In this document: positions 44,676-53,799 of the stretch, piece after piece
Position numbering within the stretch: the first letter of the stretch is position 1
Layout: every line of letters starts with the position of its first letter
DNA from: Stomoxys calcitrans
Taxonomy: Eukaryota > Arthropoda > Insecta > Diptera > Muscidae
Length of the DNA: 64,000 nt
Assembly: GCF_963082655.1 (NCBI RefSeq)
Contig: NC_081554.1
Span: 51,090,750-51,154,749, forward strand
Direction: 5' to 3'
The notes under the pieces: model-generated
Seen by the model: the letters and a program-made list of their open reading frames with translations, nothing else
What the model was told of the DNA's origin: nothing
Database searches by the model: none
Made by a program: the position numbers and the translations under genes

Positions 44676-44897
44676 TTGGGTTGCCCAAAAAGTAATTGCG
44701 GATTTTTCATATAGTCGGCGTTGACAAATTTTTTCACAGCTTGTGACTCTGTAATTGCATTCTTTCTTGTGTCAGTTATCAGCTGTTACTTTTAGCTTGC
44801 TTTAGAAAAAAAGAGTAAAAAAAGTTCATTCTAAGTTTTATTAAAAATGCATTTACTTTCTTTTAAAAAATCCGCAATTACTTTTTGGGCAACCCAA
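44676..44897 (-). mobile_element. Mariner-derived MITE with a visible empty site elsewhere
   Basis: A 222 bp element with TTGGGTTGCC and GGCAACCCAA ends. TA is duplicated at 44674-44675 and 44898-44899. The sister Helitron-like copy (8561-8580, reverse) has the same flanks joined through a single TA. Confidence 0.95.
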
Positions 44898-46370
44898 TAC
44901 ATGGTCCTACATTTGGATATCAAAATTCGCATTCTACTCCCAAATACCTTCATTTGAGCCCCATATTGCGATGGTCAGTAAAAAATTGCTATTTGTGGGG
45001 TATTTTAGGAAAGGGGTAGACCCCCAGAAGATTGATCCCGCAAGTGGGTATCAATTCTTGCTCTTCCCCCCAATACCTTTCATTTAAGCATTGACATGGT
45101 CGGTAAATATGCCCGATTTAGGGGTGTTTAGGGGATTGGGGTGGTCCCCCAAACACTAAGCCCGAAAAATATATCAGCAACGTGCTCTATTCTCATATAT
45201 CTATATATGATTTATTTGAACCCCATATTGTCATTGGCCTCAAAATTGGATATCAAATTCGTTTTCTAATCTCATTTAAACTCCTTATTGCAAAAATCAG
45301 CAAATTTATCCGGTTTGGGGTATTGGCCCTAAAAACTATAAATATTTAGTTCCACTCTCTTGAAGACCCAAAATTGTCTTGGTGAGCAAATACGTCCTAT
45401 TTGGGAGTTGGTATGGTCGTGGGATGTCTCCTAGACAGTCGGTCCCTAATGTTGATATCAGATTCGTGGTCTACTCCCAAATTTGAGCCCCATATTTCCA
45501 TAGTCGGCAAACATGACCGGCTTGGGGGGGGGGGTTTGGGGGATGGGCGCCCACTCAGTGAGTTGGCCTTGAAAATATATATCGGATTCGTGTTCCCCCT
45601 CTAAAACCCCTCTTATTTGAGCCTCATATTGCAAAAGTCAGCAAAAACCTACATTTGGGTGGTGTTGTGGGGGTGGGGTGGCCCCATAGACACTTTTTCC
45701 AAATATTGATATGAAATTCGTGCTTTACTCCCAAAGACCTTTCATTTAAGCCCCATATTGCTGTGTCCCTTTGGGGGATGTTTTTGGTGAGAGGCGGCCC
45801 CCCAAACACTTGGTCGCACATTTGGATATCAGATTCGTATTCCACTCGCAAATACCTTTCATTTGAGTCCCATATTGCCATGGTCGGTAAATATGTTCGA
45901 TTTAGGGGTGTTTTGGGGTTTGGGGTGGTCCACCAAACACTGGGTCTGACAATTGAATATAAGATACATTTTCTAATCTTAAATACCTTTCATTTGAGTC
46001 CCATATTGTCGTGATGGGTGTATATATATATTTGGTAGGTTTTGGGGTGTGGGCGCCCCCCCCTAGATACTCCATCCGAAATTTGAGTACCAAGTTTTGT
46101 TTGTAGGTTCTATTTATAAGAGAGCACACAAAGTTTCGCTTAAGTCGCACCACCCATCTCCGAGATCTGGCGTTTCTGAAAATTAGGGTAAGGGGGAGGG
46201 TCCGCTCCCCCTTCAGATATCGAAAAATGTAGTACTCTATTTTGCACTACGGGATCATTATGCACCATCAGTAAACATTTGAAGAAAATCGGTCCTGCCG
46301 TTTCTGAGTCTATAAGGAACACACAAACAAATAAAGAGACAAACAAACACAAATTGATTTTTATACAAAA
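44898..46370 (-). mobile_element. Non-autonomous Helitron-like element, tandem array (minus orientation)
   Basis: About twelve ~110 bp units with 'ctttcatttgagtcccatattg', 'catggtcggtaaatatg' and 'ggggtttggggtggtcc'. The 5' region at the right (46200-46370) includes 'tccgagatctggcgtttctg', the G-rich block and 'cataaggaacacacaaac'-type leader, ending 'gatttttatacaaaa'. It is the inverted counterpart of 7050-8995. Its 5' end meets that of the next element head to head. Confidence 0.5.
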
Positions 46371-47765
46371 GATTCAATTTGTGTTTGTTTCTCGGTTTGT
46401 TTGTTTGTTCCGTATACACAGGCTGTGTAGGTTGGTCTGGATGGAAACATAGGCTATATAATTTTTTGATATCGGAGGGAGGGCGGACCCTCCCCCTTAC
46501 TCCAAAGGTACTACCCAAAAATTAAAGTGGACCGATCGGGTCAATATGGGCCTCAAATGATGGGCCTCAGTACGAATTTCATATTCAAAATTGGGTCGAA
46601 GTAACTAGTGTGGCGGCCCAACCCCAAAACCCCCTAAAATAGGTTTTTTGGATGATAATGATAACATGGGACTCAAATGAAAGGTGTTCGGGAGTTCATT
46701 GCAAATATGGTCAGGAAGAAGAAATGTGCTTTATAATTTGTTGAATTCGGAAGGTGGCGGACCCTCCCCTTTACCCAAAAATACCATCCAAAATTAAAAG
46801 TGGACCGATCGGGACAATATGGGTATCAAATGAAAGGTATTGGAAAATGGAATATGAATATGATACTAAAATTTGGGTCTAAGTAACCATCGGGCCGCCC
46901 CAACCATAAAATTCCCCCAAATAGACATATTGTTTGTTCATGTGAATATGGGCCTCAAATGAAAGGTATTCGGAAGTAGATTAGGAATCTAACATATCAA
47001 AATCACCTTACCCCCCAAAAAGACCTTAAATGGGCATATGACACATCATGACTATATGGGACTCGGTTTTTTTTTTTGTTTGTTCCGTAGAATCAAAAAC
47101 GACTGAATAGATTTTCTTACAATTTTCATAGATTGAATTAGTTTAACTGGATCGAAACATAGGCATGTAATTGTTAGATATCGGATGGGGGCGATATCTA
47201 ACAATCCACCCTACCCCAACAACGCCATCCAAAACTAAAAGTGGACTGATAGGCACAATATGGGTATCAAATGAAAGGTGTTGGAGACAAGAAAACGAAT
47301 ATCGTATTCAAATGTTGGGTCCTAGTACCCAGCGGCCCTCCGCAACCCCAAAACTCCTCTAAACAGATGTATTCGACGTTCATGTTAACATATATGGCAC
47401 AATAAAATAGGCCCACCCCCCCGGGTACCCATAAATGGGCATTTAGCCGACCATGTCTCTATGGGACTCAAAGAAAGGTTTTTGGGATTTGATTACGAAT
47501 ATGACATTAAAATTTGTGTTCAAGTCTAGGTGGCGAGTTTCTTTTCAAAAATAAGTCAAATAGGTTAATTGACCCAAATCACAATATGCGACTCAAATGA
47601 AAGGTATTTGAGATTAGGAAACGAATTTGATATGCAATTTTGAAAACAAATGTTTGGGGGTACGGCCTAAAGCGCCCCCTAAACTGATCTTCATTTCCGA
47701 TTATGGCAAAATGGAGCTCAAATAAACGGTATATCGGAATAAAGAACGTATTTGATATCGGGCAG
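46371..47765 (+). mobile_element. Non-autonomous Helitron-like element, tandem array
   Basis: The 5' region 'gattcaatttgtgtttgttt' and 'gttccgtatacacagg' is followed by 'tttgatatcggagggagggcgg' and ~110 bp units. An internal second head lies near 47075-47125 ('gtttgttccgtagaatcaaa', 'aacgactgaatagatt'). It parallels 18185-19805 unit by unit. The 3' CTAG end is lost at a junction with a DINE-1-like core near 47765. Confidence 0.5.
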
Positions 47766-47900
47766 ACGGACATAGCTGAATCGAATCAGAAAGAGATTCT
47801 GAGTCGATCGGTATACTTATCGATGGGTCTATTTCCCTTTCTTCTAGGTGTTACAAACAAATGCACTAAGTTATAATACCCTGTACCACAGTGAAGATGT
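47765..47900 (-). mobile_element. DINE-1-like subtype C 5' end
   Basis: 'gacggacatagctgaatcg', 'gtcgatcggtatacttatcgatggg', 'ctaggtgttacaaac' and terminal 'ataccctgtaccacagtg' / 'aagatgtaggatataaca' form the reverse complement of the 5' end seen at 33335-33480. Confidence 0.5.
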
Positions 47901-48145
47901 AGGATATAACAAGTTAAAGCGTGCTAAGTTCGGCGGGGTCGAATCTTATATACCCGTTCCCATGGATCGCATTTGTCAAGTTCTTTGCCCAGTATCACTT
48001 TATAGGCAATAAAAGGGTAGTGGGTGAAAATTCCAATGCTATTGGCACCATATCAGGCTATGGGCCGATTCGATTTTTTGCCAAAAATCGTATAGCGAAA
48101 ACTTATTACATACAATTCTAAGAAGCGTTTCCGAAGAAATCATGT
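47901..48145 (-). mobile_element. DINE-1-like subtype A 3' end fragment
   Basis: It starts 'aagttaaagcgtgctaagtt' and 'cggcggggtcgaatcttata' and runs ~200 bp of inner 3' sequence. It is then replaced at about 48146 by a fresh copy of the same end. Either two insertions or a tandem rearrangement. Confidence 0.5.
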
Positions 48146-49945
48146 ATCAACAAGTAAAAGCGTACAAAGTTCGGCCGGGCGGAATCTTATATACCCTCCA
48201 CCATGGATCGCATTTGTCGAGTTCTTTTCCCGGCATCTCTTCTTAGGCAAAAAAGGATATAAGAAAAGATTTGCTCTGCTATTAGAGCGATACCAATATA
48301 TGGTCCAGTTTAGACCACAATTAAATTATATGTTGGAGACCTGTGTAAAATGTCAGCCAATTCGAATAAGAATTGCGCCCTTTGGGGGCTCAAGAAGTAA
48401 AATAGAGAGATCGATTTACCAGGGATCTGTATCGGGCTAAAGACCGATTCAGACCATAATAAATACGTATGTTAATGGTCATGAGAGGATCCGCCGTACA
48501 AAATTTCAGGCAAATCGGATAATAATTGCGACCTCTAGAGGCTCAAGAAGTCAAGATCCCAGATCGGTTTATATGGCAGCTAATTCAGGTTATGAACCGA
48601 TTTGAACCATACTTGGCACAGTTGTTGGCTATCATACCAAAATACTACGTAAAAAATTTCAGTCAAATCGGATAAGAATTGCAGAATCCCTCTAGAGGCT
48701 CAAGAAGTCAGGACCCAAAATCGGTTTATATGGCAGCTATATCAGGTTATAGACTGATTTGAACAATACTCGGCATAGGTGTTGAGTGTCATAACAAAAC
48801 ACGTCATGCAAAATTTCGTTCCAATCGGATAAGAATTGCGCACTCTAGAGGCTCAAGAAGTCAAGACCCAAGATCGGTTTATATGGAAGCTATATCAGGT
48901 TATAAACCGATTTAAACCATACTCGGCACATTTGTTGACTATCATAACAAAACACGTCGTGCAAAATTTTATTCCAATCGGATAAGAATTGCGCACTCTA
49001 GAGGCTCAAGAAGTCAAGACCCAAGATCGGTTTATATGGCAGCTATATCAGGTTATGAACCGATTTGAATAATACTCGGCACATTTGTTGAATATCATAA
49101 CAAAACACGTCGTGCAAAATTTCATTCCAATCGGATAAGAATTGCGCACTCTAGAGGCTCAAGAAGTCAAGACCCAAGATCGGTTTATATGGCAGCTATA
49201 TCAGGTTATAAACCGATTTAAACCATACTCGGCACATTTGTTGACTATCATAACAAAACACATCGTGCAAAATTGCATTCCAATCGGATAAGATTTGCGC
49301 ACTCTAGAGGCTCAAGAAATCAAGACCCAAGATCGGTTTATATGGCAGCTATATCAGGTTATGGACCGATTTGAACCATACTCGGCACAGGTGTTGAATG
49401 TCATAACAAAACACGTCGTGCAAAATTTCGTTCCAATCGGATAAGTTTTTCGCCCTCTAGAGGCTCACGAAGTCAAGGCCCAAGATCGGTTTATATGGTA
49501 GCTATATCAGGTTATGGACCGATTTGAACCATACTCTGCACAGTTGTTGAATGGCATAACAGAATACGTCGTGCAAAATTTTATTTCAATCGGATAAGAA
49601 TTGCGCACTGTAGAGGCTCAAGAAGTCAAGACCCAAGATCGGTTTACATGGCAGCTATATCAAAACATGGACCGATATAGCCCATTTACAATACCAACCG
49701 ACCTACACTAATAAGAAGTATTTGTGCGTAATTTCAAGCGGCTAGCTTTATTCTTTCGGAAGTTAGCGTGCTTTCGACAGACAGACGGACGGACAGACGG
49801 ACGAACATGGCTAGGTCGACATAAAATGTCGCGACGATCAAGAATATATATACTTTATGGGGTCTCAGACGAATATTTCGAATAGTTACAAACAGAATGA
49901 CGAAATTAGTATACCCTCCATCCTATGGTGGAGGGTATAAAAATT
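48146..49945 (-). mobile_element. DINE-1-like repeat, subtype A, complete with regular 153 bp array
   Basis: Both ends are present. The 3' end (left) reads 'caacaagtaaaagcgtacaa' and 'agttcggccgggcgg'. The 5' end (right) has 'gacggacggacagacggac', 'atatatatactttatggggtc' and the hairpin 'ccctccatcctatggtggaggg' near 49913-49935. The phrase 'tcggtttatatgg' recurs at 48721, 48874, 49027, 49180 and 49333, exactly 153 bp apart. Noncoding. Confidence 0.65.
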
Positions 49946-50480
49946 AAATACTAATCGGCGCCTCTCGAATTCAAAATGTATTTTCTGTTCCTTCGGAATT
50001 CGATATTTGTTGATATTTTTGTGATCAAAGTAGAGGTCCCATTTGTTGCACAAGTCACTTTTTTGATCCAAAGACGAACGCTATTGATTTTGAACAAAAT
50101 AGGTTTGGATTTAGATATAGCTCCCATATATACAATTCATCCAAAACTACCTTTTGGGGCTCTAGTACCCATAATTTTAATCCGATCTTTACAAAATTTT
50201 GCACAAGACGTTCCGTTTAATGTTCCAACATGTGTGCATAATTTTATCAAAATCGGTTCAGATTTAGATATAGTTCCCATATATATATATATATTTCATC
50301 CGATACGTCCTTTTACGGCTTTAGTAACCATAATTTTCTAGTAGCCATAATTTAAGTTCGACATTTATTTTGCACGAAACGTTCAACTTAATATTCCAAC
50401 ATGTGTGCATAATTTTATCAAAATCGGTTTAGTTTGTGATATAGCTCCCATATATAATTTTGGTCCGAACTTTGTAAAGA
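49946..50480 (+). mobile_element. DINE-1-like subtype C fragment
   Basis: 'cacaagtcacttttttgatccaaag', 'tttagatatagctcccatatata' and 'aacatgtgtgcataattttatcaaaatcgg' (twice) match the 33330-34592 array. No ends are seen. Confidence 0.5.
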
Positions 50481-50589
50481 TTTTCAAACCCGAATATGCA
50501 TATCTCTGCAGCTACAGTGGCCTCAAAGTCCTTACCTGATATTAAAACTCATGACGACATTATTTTGCGATGTCACCTATTTTTGCAGA

Positions 50590-50871
50590 TTTGTGTTAAC
50601 GATACTCCACCGTCTCATTTTGGTTCTGCCTCATTTGACACTGTATGTGCATTTAAACCCAGTTGCCCTTTACGATTCCAAATGTTGTGGGAACAAATAA
50701 TAATCCATTTGAAACAAATTTAAAACACAAATCGGTGTATTTGTCAACAAATGTTCATATTCACAAAATTTAATGCAGCTATAAAGAAAGACTATCTGAC
50801 AGGCATCCTCTTAAGAACTTTCAAATAAAACCACTTCAAAGCTGCATTAAGATTTGTGAATTCCGGTCAAA
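50590..50871 (+). promoter_or_regulatory. Upstream region of lipase first exon 1a
   Basis: It shares a block with the region before exon 1b: TGGTTCTGCCTCATTTGACA at 50621-50640 equals 56725-56744, preceded in both by 'tttgt.tt.aac'. A TATA-like CTATAAAG at 50779-50786 lies 86 bp before the ATG, so transcription might start near 50810 and leave a ~60 nt leader. This copy is about 140 bp longer between shared block and ATG than 1b. Promoter function is inferred from position and duplication. Confidence 0.5.
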
Positions 50872-50988
50872 ATGTTAAAAAATCATTTTGAGTTTTCCTT
50901 TGCCATTTACTTGATAGGTTTAATTCAAGCTGGCCATTTGGATGAAACATATCCGAAAAGTGTAAGTGAGGATGCATATTTGGAAACG
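50872..50988 (+). CDS. Acid lipase first coding exon 1a (signal peptide), orphan or alternative
   Basis: This exon encodes 39 residues, ending at a consensus donor ACG|GTAAGT at 50989. The hydrophobic segment 'FSFAIYLIGLIQA' forms a signal peptide, followed by 'HLDETYPKSVSEDAYLET', the pro-region that precedes the lipase domain. Phase is 0, so it can join exon 61442 ('AQLIAKYKYPIETHYVTTED') without changing frame. It matches exon 1b at 12 of the last 18 residues. No later lipase exons occur between it and 1b. It is therefore either an alternative first exon ~10.5 kb from exon 2, or the remains of a tandem lipase gene. The intact frame and donor argue against an old pseudogene. Confidence 0.75.
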
Positions 50989-51059
50989 GTAAGTAATAGA
51001 TTCTATTCATATTTGCGTCAAAAATATAGTCAGATACTTTGAATAGTTGCATCAGATAT

Positions 51060-51133
51060 TGGCGGTCACCATGACGCAGAGATTTGTAAGTCCGCCGTAT
51101 GATGGTAAACGTCCTAGTTCTGGCTAGAACATC
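51060..51133 (+). mobile_element. tRNA-derived SINE, head (part 1, split)
   Basis: 'ggcggtcaccatgacgcaga' and 'tccgccgtatgatggtaaac' correspond to the SINE head with mutations; box B is degraded ('agttctggctag'). The body resumes at 51920 after a DINE-1-like element. Confidence 0.6.
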
Positions 51134-51919
51134 ATAAACAAATTCGTCTACATACCAAACTTTGTCAAAGCAGAAAAAATTAAAGCTTCTGGAAAGCGAA
51201 CAAAGATAATCGAGAAATCGGTTTATATGGGAGCTGTACTAGGTTATAGACCGATGTGGACCGTACTTGGCACATTTATTGGAAGTCATAACGCAACACC
51301 TCATGAAAGTCATAATAGAACACAATGCGCAAAATTTCAGCCAAATCGGACCAAAATTGCGGCTTGTAAGGGTTCAACAAGTCAAATCGGAAGATCGGTT
51401 TATATAATAGCTATAACAGGTTATAGACCGATTTTGCCCATACTTGGCACAGTTGTCGGAAGTCATAACAAAATACTACATGCAAAATTTCACTCAAATC
51501 GAATAAAAATTGCGGCTTCCAAGGGCTCAAGAAGTCAAATCGGAAGATCGGTTTATATGATAGCTATATCAGGTTCTTGACCGATTTGGACCATACTTGG
51601 CACAGACAAAAATTGCGGCTTCCAGGGGCTCAAGAAATCAAATCGGGTGATAGGTTTATTGGGGAGCTATATCCAAATCTGAACCGATATGGCCCATTTG
51701 CAATTCCCAATTAGAAGTATATGTGCAAAATTTCAAGCGGCTAGCCTTACGCGTTCGACCGCTATCATGATTTCGGACAGGCGGACGGACATGGCTGGAT
51801 CGAATCAGAATGTCCAGACGATCCAGAATATATATACTTTATGAGTTCTCCGATCAATATTTCGAGGTGTTACAAAGGGAATGACTAGATTAGTATACGC
51901 CATCCTATGGTTGGTATAC
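51134..51919 (-). mobile_element. DINE-1-like repeat, subtype A, inserted in a SINE
   Basis: About three units ('gatcggtttatatgggagct', 'aaaatttcagccaaatcgg') then the core 'agcggctagccttacgcg', 'ggcggacggacatgg', 'atatatatactttatgag' and the end 'catcctatggttggtata'. Both flanks are SINE and join in the right order. Confidence 0.6.
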
Positions 51920-52130
51920 AAATTTTCAGCGGTGATTATCTTTTCCTATTGCTGACGACACTTTTGAGATGCTAAGCCATACACATTAAAATTATCCTCA
52001 AAAAATTTTAGCCGTGCAACATGCCCCTTATCCTTGGGTTTGAACTTGAATCGAACAACACTCATTAATATGTGAGAAGTTTGCCACTATTCCTTAGTGG
52101 AATGTTCATGGGCAAATTTTGCATTTGAGA
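51920..52130 (+). mobile_element. tRNA-derived SINE, body (part 2)
   Basis: 'aaattttcagcggtgatt' through 'ttgaacttgaatcg', 'ctcattaatatgtgagaagt' and 'ccttagtggaatgttcatggg' completes the copy begun at 51060. Confidence 0.65.
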
Positions 52131-52770
52131 ACCTCTTCTGGCGCCACGTTGACCATGGGAGAATTTCGCGGGTAATATGTATCAACGAGTAGTTCTAGTG
52201 TTTCCTCACTAGACATTGTCCATACATTCTCTGACTTCTAAATGTATCCCACCGTAAAAGGGTTTCGAGGATAGAAACTTCCTGAGCCTAGAGGCCTTAG
52301 ACGCATCCACTCCACTGAGCTGCAGAATTCTACCCAGAATTTGTTCTGAGCCTTTCTCAGCTTGCTTTTGTATTTTCTTAACTCAGCTTTTTAGACTCGC
52401 AATCGTGTGGTCCCCTTGTGGCACTCGCCTTTTTGAAGAGTTTTGTGCAGTACTTCCTTTGACCAACCAGTTCTGTGGTCCACCATGGAGGGGTCGCTGT
52501 TTGCACCTTGGTTTGGCTCCCTAAGCCAGCGAACCAGTCTATCAGACAAAGCTGGTAATTCAACCGGTGATACACCATTAAAGGCCTGGCGAATTAAAGG
52601 AGTCGAAACTTCTTATCGCCCAAAGGATATTCGGCTCAGACACTATTTCCCTTCGACGAATGCATACCAGTGACCAGTGTCCGTTGGAGCATTTCCCGGG
52701 AAATGTGTATCAACGAGCAGTTCTTATGTTTCCATACTAGACATTGTCCATACATTCTCTGAATTCTGAA
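52131..52770 (-). pseudogene. Non-LTR ORF2 linker fragment between endonuclease and RT
   Basis: Minus strand 'TPPWWTTELVGQRKYCTKLFKKA' (52490-52425), then 'QAEKGSEQILGRI' and 'GVDASKASRLRKFLS', is the conserved PPWW region after the endonuclease in RNase H-type non-LTR elements. A ~75 bp segment ('gtatcaacgag.agttct', 'ctagacattgtccatacattctctga') occurs at 52176-52243 and again at 52710-52765, bracketing the fragment. Inverted SINE copies lie on both sides. Dead. Confidence 0.55.
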
Positions 52771-53093
52771 TATGCAAATTGCAAATTTTGCCCATGAACA
52801 TTCCACTAAGCAACAGGGGCAAAATTCTCACATATCAATGAATGCAGTCCGATTCAAGTTTTAAGCTCAATGATAAGGGGCCTCTTTTTTTTATAGCCGA
52901 GTACGAACGGCGTGCCGCAGTGCGACACCTATTTGGAGAGAAGTTTTACATGGCATAGTGCCTCACAAATGTTGACAGCATTAGGAGGGGAAAACTACCG
53001 CTGAAAATTTTTACTGATGGTCTCGCCAGGATTCGAACCCAGGCATTCAGCGTCATAGGCGGACAAGCTAACCTCTGCGCTACGGTGGCCTCC
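52771..53093 (-). mobile_element. tRNA-derived SINE, complete copy
   Basis: Reverse orientation. The head lies at the right: box B complement GGATTCGAACCC at 53029-53040 and box A complement 'aagctaacctctgcgctac' near 53065-53083, ending 'ggtggcctcc'. The body matches 42762-43076 throughout. Confidence 0.8.
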
Positions 53094-53159
53094 GTAGCGC
53101 AAAGCAAAGGAATTGTAAATACGGACCCCCCAACGTTGACGACCCACCAAACGAAAAAA

Positions 53160-53790
53160 GAACCATGATTTGCGGATCTGCACCTGGAAGGTCCGCACTT
53201 TCTATAGAGAAGGTCCTGTATACGCGCTGGATGTATTAGAGAAGTACAAGGCGGATATTTCTGAATTACAGGAAGTGCAATGGATCGGGAATGGCGTCAC
53301 TGCAACACCAAATGGTGACGAACTATACTATAGCTGCATTAACATGAGGCATGAATTTGGCTGTGGATTTGTAGTTAGTTGGAAACTGAAACACCTTGTC
53401 TCCAGCTTTACTCCGGTGGATGAGAGGCTAGCCACAATCCGCATTAAAGCCAAATTCTTCAACATCAGCCTTATTTGTGCCCATGCTCCGACGGAAGACA
53501 AGGACGAGCAGACCAAGGATATTTTCTACGAGCGCCTAGAGAGAGAGAATATGACCGCTGCCCCGCCCTCGATATTAAAATCGTTCTGGGAGATTTTAAT
53601 GCGAAGATAGGGAAGGAAGATATGTGGTCCAAAGAAGCATTTTTAATGGAAAATGCCGTGAAATTCGTTCTTGGGTACCCATGGTACGACCAAGAATGCG
53701 GCATATAGAGCAACCCTAAAATCAGTGACAACGCGCCAGAAGAAGGAGATTTATCGGGAGAGAAGGCGAAGGGAGAAACATCTTCAGCAT
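53160..53790 (+). pseudogene. RTE-like endonuclease domain, frameshifted
   Basis: Plus strand 'TWKVRTFYREGPVYALDVLEKYKADISELQEVQW' (53185-53285), 'HEFGCGFVVSWKLKHLV', 'ICAHAPTEDKDEQTKD' and, in another frame, 'VLGDFNAKIGKEDMW' (53580-53630). Then come 'YPWYDQECG' and 'TLKSVTTRQKKEIYRERRR'. This is the APE endonuclease plus linker of RTE-type retrotransposons, often annotated craniofacial development protein 2-like. The catalytic Asn of WNVRT is Lys here. One frameshift lies near 53560, and about 40 codons are missing between 'SKEAFLMENAVKFVLGYPWYDQ' blocks. Dead; it abuts a different RT downstream. Confidence 0.7.
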
Positions 53791-53799
53791 CTTTTTCAT

